From: Syntrophomonas sp.
Lineage (GTDB): Bacteria; Bacillota; Syntrophomonadia; Syntrophomonadales; Syntrophomonadaceae
DNA: 57,336 nucleotides
Assembly: GCA_016841875.1 (NCBI GenBank)
Contig: JAENYG010000023.1
Location: forward strand, 1 to 57,336
Direction of reading: 5' to 3'
The notes below the pieces were generated by a model. It saw nothing but the letters and a program-made list of their open reading frames with translations, had not been told where the DNA came from and made no database searches. Below are positions 43,860-51,496 of the stretch, piece by piece. Position 1 is the first letter of the stretch. Every line of letters starts with the position of its first letter. Both the position numbers and the translations under genes were made by a program.

Positions 43860-45785
43860 TCAGGGAGTTTCAGCATCCCACAGCAGCCATTCCAAATCGG
43901 AGGTATGATAATAACAAATTTCCTCAGGTTCGGTTCCTTCGATGAATGCCATCCGAATGCTGCGCGGGCACGATTCACTCGCAATAAGTCCGGTATCCAG
44001 ACACACATTTACCAAATTGACTTTAGCTGGCCTTTCAAAGTCGATATCGGGTAAGCTGACTGATGCATCCCCAATAAACTTAGCCCATATTGGGCCTGCA
44101 GCTACGCTTCCCACCAGGTTAACATTGCGTCCCTTATCATATCCTACCCAGACTGCACAGCAAAGCTGCGGAGTATAGCCTACAAACCAGGCGTCATTAA
44201 AATCGTCGGTAGTCCCAGTCTTCCCAGCCGCCGTCCTCCCAACTGCAGCCTGCAGATTTGCTCCGGTTCCTCCCGGTTCCATTACGCCCTTTAACATATC
44301 AGTGATAATGTAAGCATTTTCTTGGCTTATGACCTGCTGTTGTTCAGTCTGATTTTCTTCCAGGATATTTCCATCTTTATCAACCACTTTTAAAATGTAT
44401 ATTGGTTCACTATATATACCTTGATTGGCAAAAACACTATAGGCGGCCGCCATATCAAGAGGAGTCACTTCCTTGGAACCCAGGGGTAAGGAGAGAATCG
44501 GCTGTATGTTTTTAAATCCGAATTTTTCTGCATGTTTAGCTACATATTCAGGTCCCAGCAAATTGTTAACCTGCACCGCAATTACATTATCTGAGATCAT
44601 AAGCGCTTCTTTTAGAGTAAATTCCTGCCAGTGATATTTTTCGTCTCCATAGTCGGTTGGTTCATAAGTATCCCCGTTAGGAAGCTCGAATTTCACCGGT
44701 TCACATTTCATCATATAAGCCTCGGTGAGACCCCATTCAATAGCCAGCGAGTACATAAAGGGCTTAAAGGTTGACCCCGGCTGTCTTTCAGAAAATACCC
44801 GGTTATAAGTAGAGCTAGCAAAGTCTCTCCCACCTATGAGCGCACGTATTTGTCCATTAGTGGTATCCATAGCTACCAGAGCTGCCTGTACTTCAGCCTC
44901 TCTTTCCTGCATGCCTTCTTGATAGGCTTTATTTGCAGCCTTCTGCATATCCAGATCCAGAGTAGTGTATATCTTCATCCCCCCCTGATAAACCATTCTC
45001 TCCCCATATTTTTCAGACAGATAATCTCGTACCATAGCGATAAAGTACGGGGCCTCACCCAGTACATAATCAGCCTGTTGATAGCTTAACTCTCTGGAGA
45101 ATATCGTGTCCTTATCCGCCTTACTTATATAGCCTTCCTCAACCATGCGCTGCAGCACTATACCCTGTCTTTCTTTGGCCTGGTCTGGATTTATATATGG
45201 ATCATATAGACTGGGGGCATTGGGCAGTCCAGCCAACAGGGCAGCTTCCTCGACAGTGAGATCCTGGGCGTTCTTATTAAAAAAGGTACGCGCTGCAACC
45301 TCCAATCCATAGGCACCATGTCCAAAATAGATAGTATTACAATACATAGTCAGTATTTCATCTTTGCTGTAACTGCGCTCAAGTTCTAAAGCATAAAATA
45401 ACTCCTTGATTTTTCTGGTCAGGGTACGTTCATTGCTCAAAAAGAGAGTCTTGGCTGTTTGCTGGGTAATTGTACTTCCACCAGCAGTTATCTTCCCTGC
45501 TTTCACATTAAGAAGTAATGCCCGCATGATACCGCCTATATCTACTCCATGATGCGAATAGAAATTCTTATCCTCAACTGCAATAATAGCAGCTTTGAAG
45601 CTCTCGGGTATTTCTTCAAACCCTATGCTGATACGATTTTCTTCGGCCAATCCTTTTATCGGACGGCCATTGGTATCATAGACTACCGAAGCTTCTGGAA
45701 CATCAATGGTAGATATGTCAACGCCGCATCCACTGAAGATCAGGCTGGTTAACAATATTAAAATCAAAAAATACTTCTTGAACAT
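43860..45785 (-). CDS. class A penicillin-binding protein with lipobox-like N-terminus
   Basis: 641 residues, slightly shorter than usual. GT51 glycosyltransferase: catalytic Glu71 in EDKNFYSHHG, then GGSTITQQ (102-109) and YGLEVAAR (159-166). Transpeptidase: Ser338 in STFK, SDN (398-400) and KTGT (522-525), all intact, so both activities are expected for peptidoglycan synthesis. Instead of a plain transmembrane anchor, the N-terminus reads ILILLTSLIFSGC (Cys20), which fits a lipoprotein signal, with Phe at -3 a mild deviation. TAGGAGG precedes the ATG. The C-terminus after KTG is short and has two Cys-Pro/CYY motifs (SESCPRS, EEICYYH). Confidence 0.9.
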   Translation of the reverse strand: MFKKYFLILILLTSLIFSGCGVDISTIDVPEASVVYDTNGRPIKGLAEENRISIGFEEIPESFKAAIIAVEDKNFYSHHGVDIGGIMRALLLNVKAGKITAGGSTITQQTAKTLFLSNERTLTRKIKELFYALELERSYSKDEILTMYCNTIYFGHGAYGLEVAARTFFNKNAQDLTVEEAALLAGLPNAPSLYDPYINPDQAKERQGIVLQRMVEEGYISKADKDTIFSRELSYQQADYVLGEAPYFIAMVRDYLSEKYGERMVYQGGMKIYTTLDLDMQKAANKAYQEGMQEREAEVQAALVAMDTTNGQIRALIGGRDFASSTYNRVFSERQPGSTFKPFMYSLAIEWGLTEAYMMKCEPVKFELPNGDTYEPTDYGDEKYHWQEFTLKEALMISDNVIAVQVNNLLGPEYVAKHAEKFGFKNIQPILSLPLGSKEVTPLDMAAAYSVFANQGIYSEPIYILKVVDKDGNILEENQTEQQQVISQENAYIITDMLKGVMEPGGTGANLQAAVGRTAAGKTGTTDDFNDAWFVGYTPQLCCAVWVGYDKGRNVNLVGSVAAGPIWAKFIGDASVSLPDIDFERPAKVNLVNVCLDTGLIASESCPRSIRMAFIEGTEPEEICYYHTSDLEWLLWDAETP

Positions 45786-45899
45786 AAACTACCTCCTATT
45801 TCCTAAAATACCCATTATTGATACATTTAATTCGGCATCAATGGTTTATGGCCTTCTCTTTTCATGGAGCTATTATCTACTTATAATGTCTTACAGGTA

Positions 45900-45929
45900 T
45901 TGACAGGACATGCTTATAACAACTATATT
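45900..45929 (+). promoter_or_regulatory. sigma-A promoter of the corA leader
   Basis: TTGACA (45900-45905) and TATATT (45924-45929) lie 18 bp apart, predicting transcription from near 45936 and a leader of about 170 nt before corA. Confidence 0.65.
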
Positions 45930-45972
45930 TTAGGGAGCGAACAAATATAGGAATTGTAAAGGTGGTGGTATG

Positions 45973-46080
45973 ATGGACCCCGTTCCAGATTATGGATCGT
46001 GCATCTATAAGCTGCTTAATGTCAATAAATCAAATATCAACGGAGGGTTCAACATATTCTGCTGCCAGATTAGCTATTAA
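45973..46080 (+). CDS. corA leader peptide (MgtL-like upstream ORF)
   Basis: A 35-codon ORF ending 29 bases before corA. AGGTGG (45960-45965) lies seven bases before the ATG at 45973; an ATG three bases earlier would add one Met. The peptide starts MDPVPDYGSC and ends NGGFNIFCCQISY. The Asp/Pro-rich start resembles E. coli MgtL (MEPDPTP), where acidic and proline residues stall or release ribosomes when Mg2+ is low. The ORF contains GGAGGG (46042-46047), which can compete with the corA ribosome site for pairing to CCCTCC. Function as a sensor peptide is inference; a chance ORF remains possible. Confidence 0.55.
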   Translation: MDPVPDYGSCIYKLLNVNKSNINGGFNIFCCQISY

Positions 46081-46102
46081 TACCCTCCGAAATTAAGGAG
46101 GG
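46041..46102 (+). promoter_or_regulatory. mutually exclusive helices controlling the corA ribosome site
   Basis: Segment 1 CGGAGGGT (46041-46048, inside the leader ORF), segment 2 ACCCTCCG (46082-46089) and segment 3 GGAGGG (46097-46102, the corA ribosome site). 1:2 gives 8 bp and frees the site; 2:3 gives 6 bp with an 8-nt loop and hides it. The leader stop codon (46078-46080) is two bases before segment 2, so a terminating ribosome would cover it. Confidence 0.6.
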
Positions 46103-46109
46103 ATGAGCT

Positions 46110-47084
46110 GTGATAAAAACCTATTTTTACAACTCTCAAGTTAATGCCATGTTTCATGATGTAAATCTCAGCCAACTGGATGACCTTCTAACATCTTCTG
46201 ACAGCCTTTTATGGATTGACCTGTATGAATGCTCTGCGTCAGAACTTAACTCAATTGGCAATCTGTTTAACTTCCATCCTCTGGCTCTGGAAGATTGCCT
46301 GCAGGAAAGTCCACGCGCCAAGTTAGACCGTTATGATAATTATAATTTCTTCGTTTTTCATGGATTGAATTATTGTGAAGATGCTGAAGATGATGAGATA
46401 AGCAGTATCGAACTAGATGTGTTCATGGGATCAAATTATATAGTTACTATTCATCAAGTAGCTCTGGATGCGGTAGGTAAAATTGCCAAAAAATGCCTTA
46501 CCGAAACTTCTTATATGACCATTGGCCCTGAACATCTGCTATACAGAATAGTTGACAATATCGTTGATGATTGTTTTCCTACTATAGAAAGATTGGGAGA
46601 GAGAATAGATGACCTCGAAGATAATATTTTTATTAAACGTGGCAGGGAAATCACCGAAGAAATTCTATCTCTTAAACGCAGTATAATACTGCTGAGGAAA
46701 GTACTAATACCACAGCGGCGAATTTTTGGCAATATCAATGGTTACTACTCCTTTTTTGTAAATGAAAAAAATCGGCCATATTATCTTGATTTAGTAGACC
46801 ATCTGGACAGTATTCTGGATACGGCTACAACCTATAGGGATCTGGTCAACAGTTCAACTGAAACTTATTACTCGATAATCAACGGGAGGACCAGTGAAAT
46901 CATAACCACGCTTACTATTTTTTCGATTATCATGATGACTTTAACCGTAATAACTGGTTTTTATGGGATGAATGTTAACCTTCCGGGGGCTGGCAATCCC
47001 CATTTTGTATGGTACCTCATAACGATCATGATCTTACTGGTATCAGGGATGATGTTATTCGTTTCTCATCGCAAGTGGATATAA
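46110..47084 (+). CDS. corA: CorA-family magnesium transporter
   Basis: 324 residues from a GTG with AGGAGG eight bases upstream. An N-terminal cytoplasmic alpha/beta domain and long helical stalk (FPTIERLGERIDDLEDNIF, SIILLRKVLIPQRR, quoted in parts) are followed by two membrane helices. The selectivity motif YGMNVN is intact (GMN 286-288) and the basic C-terminus (SHRKWI) is as expected. It forms a pentameric Mg2+ (or Co2+/Ni2+) channel. Its leader carries a small ORF and a helix that can sequester the ribosome site, suggesting translational control by ion level. Confidence 0.95.
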   Translation: MIKTYFYNSQVNAMFHDVNLSQLDDLLTSSDSLLWIDLYECSASELNSIGNLFNFHPLALEDCLQESPRAKLDRYDNYNFFVFHGLNYCEDAEDDEISSIELDVFMGSNYIVTIHQVALDAVGKIAKKCLTETSYMTIGPEHLLYRIVDNIVDDCFPTIERLGERIDDLEDNIFIKRGREITEEILSLKRSIILLRKVLIPQRRIFGNINGYYSFFVNEKNRPYYLDLVDHLDSILDTATTYRDLVNSSTETYYSIINGRTSEIITTLTIFSIIMMTLTVITGFYGMNVNLPGAGNPHFVWYLITIMILLVSGMMLFVSHRKWI

Positions 47085-47114
47085 TAGCATTAGAAAACCC
47101 CTTGCGGTTATTTG

Positions 47115-47190
47115 AAATGATAAGCTCCCCTTTGAGTAGTCCTGAATTTTTATTATTTCAGTTATCTACTCAAAGGGGAGCTTATCATTT
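47115..47190. repeat. 25-bp perfect inverted repeat downstream of corA
   Basis: AAATGATAAGCTCCCCTTTG... and its exact complement ...CAAAGGGGAGCTTATCATTT, each 25 bases, flank a 25-bp AT-rich centre. It starts 31 bp after corA and ends in TTTTC, so it may act as the corA terminator, but arm length and GC content are more like a mobile palindrome. From 47190 to 47333 nothing else was recognised. Confidence 0.7.
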
Positions 47191-47333
47191 TCACCGGGAT
47201 TTTTTGGACCACTACTACTTTTTTGGAGTCGGAATTTGATTCATATATAAGCACTCAAATGTCAATTACGCTACTGTTTTCGATACCGTCAATATTTTTT
47301 CGCAAATTTAATTTACCGCTTGGCAGCTAACAG

Positions 47334-47731
47334 TTAACCTGTAACTAAAGCTTCTTCTTTTTGCATATCTTCGAGATGCTTCATACTCATGTAACGTTTG
47401 GTGCCCCAGGCTTTGCTGGCCACATGTCGTAGTCTGGCACAGACGAGCATCAAGGCGGAATTACCATCCGGGAATGTACCTACCACTCTGGTTCGGCGAC
47501 GGATCTCCCGATTAAGCCGTTCAATTACGTTATTGCTACGCAACTTTGACCAGTGAGCATAGGGGAATTCCATATATGTAAGGGTCTCTGTGATACTGTC
47601 CTCTATCTTTTTGGCGGCTTCCTTAAGTTTCATTTCTCGTAGCTTAACGGCAACTGCTGTTGCTTTTTCTTTGGCTGCGTCTTTATTCTCCTGGGCATGA
47701 ATGGCCTTGAGCATAGCTGCGACTTTGGATT
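47334..47731 (-). pseudogene. IS256-family transposase fragment
   Basis: Only the C-terminal ~130 residues are left. YAHWSKLRSNNVIERLNREIRRRTRVVGTFPDG and SALMLVCARL (quoted in parts) are diagnostic of the IS256/mutator family, where the last catalytic Glu (IERLNREI) resides. The frame is cut at about 47731 by the end of an IS3-type element, so the first two catalytic Asp residues are gone. It is inactive. Confidence 0.9.
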
Positions 47732-47743
47732 GTCAACAGAAAA

Positions 47744-48577
47744 CTAGACAGATTTCTTAAGGTGTCTGGCTTTAAATTCCTGCGGACTGAGATAGCCTAA
47801 TGTGGAATGAATCCTCTTTTCATTAAACCACTTTACATACATCTTCAGTTCACTTTCCAGTTGCTCAAGAGAATCAAAGTGACGATTCCTTGCGAATTCA
47901 GCTTTGATCACCCTGAAAGTGGCTTCAGATACAGCATTGTCGTAAGGGCAGCCCTTTAGACTCAAAGATCTTTTAATATTGAAAGTGGTAATCACTTCAT
48001 CAATCAGCTGATTCTTAAATTCGCTGCCACGGTCAGTATGAAACATACGTATTTCATGCAGATTAGTCTTAACGCTGGCAAATGCTCGATAAACAAGGAC
48101 AGTATCTTTGTTCCTGCCGCAGCTTTGCCCAATTATCTCGCGGTTAAATAAATCTACCAAAAGACAAATATAATGCCATTTTCCTGCCACCCGCACATAA
48201 GTCAGATCGCTTACAACTGCCTCTAATGGTGTTTCTTTTTTAAACTCCCGATTTAACTCGTTCTGGACCTCAGATTCATTACATACGGTTTTATGTGGTT
48301 TGTACTGAGCTACTGTATAGACAGATACAAGTCCATTCTTTTTCATCAGTTTTCCAATCCTGCGGCGAGAGACCGTCATGCTAAGCTTTTTAAGTTCAAC
48401 TTTAATTTTCCTGGTGCCATAAACATGCTGATTTGATTCAAAAATATCAATTACGGCCTGCTTAACTTTGTCATCAACGGTACGGCTGGTTGATTCATAG
48501 TAATAACTGCTTCGGTTTACTTGTAGGACTCTACACATTGCTGATACCGAGTATTTGTGGGCATTCTGCCTGATCAC
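47744..48577 (-). CDS. IS3-family transposase OrfB
   Basis: 277 residues from a GTG. Residues ~1-60 are the HTH_21-type segment (YGTRKIKVELKK) and the rest is an rve integrase core with DDE residues visible: D in VVSDLTYV, D in FHTDRGSEF and E in NAVSEATF, followed by YVKWFNEKRIHSTLGYLSPQEF. It is probably made mainly as an OrfAB fusion by -1 frameshifting from orfA. All catalytic residues are intact, so the element could still move. Confidence 0.93.
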   Translation of the reverse strand: MIRQNAHKYSVSAMCRVLQVNRSSYYYESTSRTVDDKVKQAVIDIFESNQHVYGTRKIKVELKKLSMTVSRRRIGKLMKKNGLVSVYTVAQYKPHKTVCNESEVQNELNREFKKETPLEAVVSDLTYVRVAGKWHYICLLVDLFNREIIGQSCGRNKDTVLVYRAFASVKTNLHEIRMFHTDRGSEFKNQLIDEVITTFNIKRSLSLKGCPYDNAVSEATFRVIKAEFARNRHFDSLEQLESELKMYVKWFNEKRIHSTLGYLSPQEFKARHLKKSV

Positions 48578-48579
48578 AT

Positions 48580-48864
48580 CTACTTTCGTCCTAAAATCAG
48601 CGCTGCTTGCTTTAAAATATCATTTTCCATCTTTAATTGCTGGTTTTCTTTACGTAATTTGATGAGTTCTTTTTGCTCATCACTGCGATTGTCATTTTCT
48701 CTAAATGACCCTGAGGTCTTACTTTGTTTGACCCATCTATCAAAGGCTGATCCACTGAGATCGTATTCTTTAAGAATATCTGCTCTTGGTTTACCATTCA
48801 GGTATAGCTGCACCATCTGGTTCTTGAATTCGTCGGTAAATTTTCTCCGTTCTCTTTTTGTCAT
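48580..48864 (-). CDS. IS3-family OrfA (HTH protein)
   Basis: 94 residues. HTH_Tnp_1 domain (RRKFTDEFKNQMVQLYLNG, YDLSGSAFDRWVKQ, quoted in parts) followed by a leucine-zipper stretch (ELIKLRKENQQLKMENDILKQA). It binds the IS ends. Near its end TTTAAAG (plus-strand 48610-48616) is read as T TTA AAG in frame, a good slippery heptamer, and the -1 frame is open from there into orfB, allowing an OrfAB transposase. Confidence 0.92.
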   Translation of the reverse strand: MTKRERRKFTDEFKNQMVQLYLNGKPRADILKEYDLSGSAFDRWVKQSKTSGSFRENDNRSDEQKELIKLRKENQQLKMENDILKQAALILGRK

Positions 48865-48941
48865 TGTAGTAACTCCTTTTTTTATTGATTTTAATCTACA
48901 AGACCTTAAGAGAACTGTCCAGTTTAGTGTAGCCTATCCAA

Positions 48942-49568
48942 CTTAACCTGGTCGCAATTCTCCTCGCCTGCCAGGCTGCTGATGGTTCCCTTCAGGGTAG
49001 CTCCAGTCTGGTTAACATTTGCAGCACTTTCAGTTACCACTGCCAAAGCGTTGGCACTGGTGGTAAAGCTGAAGGTCAATTCCTGGTTGGGCTCATTATC
49101 CGGGTTCTGCACCGCCCCGGCTGGAATATATGCCGTATAGACTGTGCTGGTATCTAGATTGTTGGTAGATTGTATGGATAAAGTCTTATCTGCAATGCTG
49201 GTAGTGATCTCAACCGGGTTCTCCCCCTGTTTCAGACTGATATTATCAATATTAGCCGCGGCAGTGATGGTCTGATTGAAATTAATATGTATAACTTTAT
49301 TTACAGGTACTCCGGTTTCTTCACCAGCCGGATCGGTGGATAATACTGTCAGCACAATACTACTGGTGGACTGCAGCAGGTTGCCCCCGCTGTCATAGGT
49401 GTAAGTTCTGGTTACTCCATTCCCATAGGTAACAGATATAAGCCTTCCCAATTCATCATATTCATAGTGTTTGTGTCCGGCCTGTGCCGGAATTACAACC
49501 GCAAACAGGATAAACACCACGCACAGTGCCAACCCAACTGCTTTTTTTGTGAATCTTTTTAAATTCAT
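48942..49568 (-). pseudogene. N-terminal fragment of RHS/Ig-like surface protein, cut by IS3
   Basis: About 208 codons of a secreted protein with a signal peptide (VVIPAQAG), a YD-type motif (HYEYDELGRLISVTYGNGVTR, quoted in part) and one Big_5 Ig domain (VLSTDPAGEETGVPVNKVIHINF). The product stops at the IS3 boundary; the last six residues in the open frame (LDRLH region) are not native. The gene at 52898-54349 has the same N-terminus, identical at protein level from VTYGNGVTR to EENCDQVK, with only the first ~45 residues differing. AAGGAGTG precedes the ATG. Confidence 0.8.
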
Positions 49569-49670
49569 TTTTACACTCCTTCCCCAATGTCTTAAATATT
49601 ATTCATAGTATTGAAAAAGCTTCATTTTTCGTTTCTGGTTAAACATACGCTTCACTTGATGACAGTTGTA

Positions 49671-49955
49671 CTATATTCTTGATAAGTATTTTAGTATTAG
49701 ACCTAGTGCTATTAGAAATATACCTCCTATTATCGAGAAATAGTTAGCTGTCTTAGGGTCATCAAATAATGACTTTGCAATTCTTAGACCAACAATATTC
49801 CCCCAAATTCCAATAATAATACACCATAGTCCAAGGGCGACAAAAATACCTCTTGTTTTATCCATAATAGTAGGAGCTATATAAATTACATATAGTACTG
49901 AAAATGTGATTACTAATATAAAATTTATTAATTCCTTAGTTGTCTGTTTATCCAT
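49671..49955 (-). CDS. small membrane protein, probable toxin immunity (paralogue 2)
   Basis: 94 residues from the ATG at 49955 (AAGGTG six bases upstream). Three hydrophobic helices: VITFSVLYVIYIAPTIM, FVALGLWCIIIGIWGNIVG and YFSIIGGIFLIALGLILKYL. It is about 60% identical to the next gene upstream (start MDKQTxKELIN, centre WCIIxGIWGNxVG). It lies directly behind an RHS C-terminal toxin tip, the usual place for an immunity protein; a membrane immunity protein suggests a membrane-active toxin. Not a recognised family. Confidence 0.6.
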   Translation of the reverse strand: MDKQTTKELINFILVITFSVLYVIYIAPTIMDKTRGIFVALGLWCIIIGIWGNIVGLRIAKSLFDDPKTANYFSIIGGIFLIALGLILKYLSRI

Positions 49956-49974
49956 AATTGACACCTTAATTTAT

Positions 49975-50256
49975 CTACAATAATTTAATGACCAATCCTA
50001 TTACTACTAGAAGTATCCCTAGCGCTATCAAAAAGTAGTTTTCCTTCTTATAGTTGTCGAACACTCCGAATGACTTTACGATTCTAAAGCCAACAACATT
50101 TCCCCAAATGCCTACAATAATACACCAGATTCCAGTAGATACAAAAATGTCTCCTGTATCATTTACAATAATAGGTAGCATATAAATTACATATAGCAAA
50201 GAAAATAGAATTACTAATATATAATTTATTAATTCCTTAATTGTCTGTTTATCCAT
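49975..50256 (-). CDS. small membrane protein, probable toxin immunity (paralogue 1)
   Basis: 93 residues from the ATG at 50256, with AGAGGTG six bases upstream. Same three-helix plan as its neighbour (LVILFSLLYVIYMLPIIV; STGIWCIIVGIWGNVVGF; YFLIALGILLVVIGLVIKLL). It starts 12 bp after the stop of the orphan RHS toxin tip, which makes it the best candidate for the cognate immunity gene. The tandem paralogue may protect against a variant of the same toxin. Confidence 0.65.
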   Translation of the reverse strand: MDKQTIKELINYILVILFSLLYVIYMLPIIVNDTGDIFVSTGIWCIIVGIWGNVVGFRIVKSFGVFDNYKKENYFLIALGILLVVIGLVIKLL

Positions 50257-50268
50257 ATCGCACACCTC

Positions 50269-51075
50269 TTATTTATCTACAAATACGCCTTTTATTGGGT
50301 CATTACTCTTTGCGTCAACAACAGCATTATATGTACCATAAATAGGGATTAGGTCCAGCAGCCAAGAAATGTCCGGATTGTTCTGAAAAACAAGAATCTC
50401 TACTCCAGGACCATAGATATCAGTTTCAGCAACAGAAAACAATTCCCCTATTTTTGATGATACTTTTGCAGCTTTGCATACTCTAGCAATAGCTACCACA
50501 TCAGATGCACCACTAACTACTACCTTACTCCATTTCCACATACTATCATCTCTATGTTGAAAATCTAAATAGGCTAAATCTGCTATAGTGCTGTATTCAT
50601 AATTAGAACCTTTAGGAATAAAGGCTTGCGTTTTTCCCTCATAAGCTTTTCTTCTTTCAAGATTAAACTTTCTTCCGTTATCATTAAGCCGGTCGTTCAT
50701 ACTTGTTTCTGATGTTTCATATACAGTTATATTTAAATTAGTGAATGTATGTTTTCTCACAATTGCATCAACATAATTATATGGATAACCAAACGGATCG
50801 GAATTGTCATTATAGTCTACATACCAGTATTCGAAAATACAATACGAAACTATATGCTCATGTCCCGTCGGGTCTATACTATTTATCGGGTCATTACTAC
50901 AATACGCATACCGATTCAAACTGAGCGGGTCACTGATGTCCCCTTCCAATATATCTGTCGAAACGAATCTATGCACGTCCGGGTTGTAGTAGCGAGCCCG
51001 CATATAAACGAGGCCGTTGCCGTCGGTCATAATCCCGTACTGGCCGTTGTAGAGGAACGGGGTCTCGCTGCTATT
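50269..51075 (-). CDS. orphan RHS C-terminal toxin module
   Basis: The frame is open from 51075, immediately after the stop of an immunity gene, and enters the RHS core at SSETPFLYNGQYGIMTDGNG, continuing MRARYYNPDVHRFVSTDILEG and NRYAYCSNDPINSIDPTGH (quoted in parts). After the DPTG boundary a unique ~185-residue tip follows (FEYWYVDYNDN ... LERRKAYEGKTQAF ... WLLDLIPIYGTYNAVVDAK) that I cannot assign. There is no ribosome site or signal peptide, so it is probably a silent cassette that becomes active after recombination into a full RHS gene. Two small membrane proteins follow as likely immunity genes. Confidence 0.75.
   Translation of the reverse strand, partial: NSSETPFLYNGQYGIMTDGNGLVYMRARYYNPDVHRFVSTDILEGDISDPLSLNRYAYCSNDPINSIDPTGHEHIVSYCIFEYWYVDYNDNSDPFGYPYNYVDAIVRKHTFTNLNITVYETSETSMNDRLNDNGRKFNLERRKAYEGKTQAFIPKGSNYEYSTIADLAYLDFQHRDDSMWKWSKVVVSGASDVVAIARVCKAAKVSSKIGELFSVAETDIYGPGVEILVFQNNPDISWLLDLIPIYGTYNAVVDAKSNDPIKGVFVDK
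50880..51068 (-). repeat. RHS core repeat (copies also at 52080-52500 and 56920-57336)
   Basis: About 190 bp of RHS core DNA here is nearly identical to 52080-52270 and 56930-57093. The two larger copies extend the match for another ~240 bp. These homologies could let toxin tips be exchanged by recombination. Confidence 0.85.
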
Positions 51076-51483
51076 TTAAAGATTAAACATCCCGAATGCT
51101 CTTTTCGTAGCTAATGCCTTAACCTTGCTGTGGGTATCTTTTGAGTTATTAGTATTAAAAGCTTGAAAGATCTGAGGTATGTTCTTTTTGATTAAAGTTG
51201 CCGTTTCTGCCGTAAAGCTTATAAAATCGGTGCTACTATTCACAAATGTAACACCTATGAACGCAAACACATCCTCAATAAAATACCATTCTCCAGTTTG
51301 ACCTATTTCACACCAAAAATCTCCCTTGTCTTTAATAAAACGAATATCGACCTGATTTTTCGAGTTAAGAACGACAAAAGCATTACCAAAGTTCCTTTCT
51401 TCGTAACCTATTCGGTCAATATGGAAAGTACCATCACTTGTTAGTATATTTAGAGAATTTCTAATCATTTCTTCAACATTCAT
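51076..51483 (-). CDS. probable immunity protein for the upstream RHS toxin
   Basis: 135 residues, cytoplasmic, with AAGGAG nine bases before the ATG. It starts 13 bp after the stop of the 444-residue RHS protein. Sequence begins MNVEEMIRNSLNILTSDGTF and contains IRFIKDKGDFWCEIGQTGEWYF and FIEDVFAFIGV, an alpha/beta make-up common in immunity proteins, but I do not recognise the family. Position alone supports the role. The RHS orphan cassette begins one codon after its stop. Confidence 0.6.
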   Translation of the reverse strand: MNVEEMIRNSLNILTSDGTFHIDRIGYEERNFGNAFVVLNSKNQVDIRFIKDKGDFWCEIGQTGEWYFIEDVFAFIGVTFVNSSTDFISFTAETATLIKKNIPQIFQAFNTNNSKDTHSKVKALATKRAFGMFNL

Positions 51484-51496
51484 TATTTTAAGCTCC

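Larger units (their letters stand above)
47731..48934 (-). mobile_element. IS3-family insertion sequence
   Basis: About 1.2 kb. The ends carry imperfect inverted repeats: ACAGAAAACTAGACAGATTT...TTAAGGT at the left and, read on the minus strand, ACACTAAACTGGACAGTTCT...TTAAGGT at the right. It encodes orfA and orfB. It has IS256 sequence on one side and a truncated RHS N-terminal gene on the other, with no clear matching target duplication, suggesting rearrangement after insertion. Confidence 0.85.

Noticed and set aside
45786-46109. M-box (ykoK) magnesium riboswitch upstream of corA
   Set aside because: The leader is only ~170 nt and shows none of the conserved M-box segments; the leader-ORF/hairpin model fits better.
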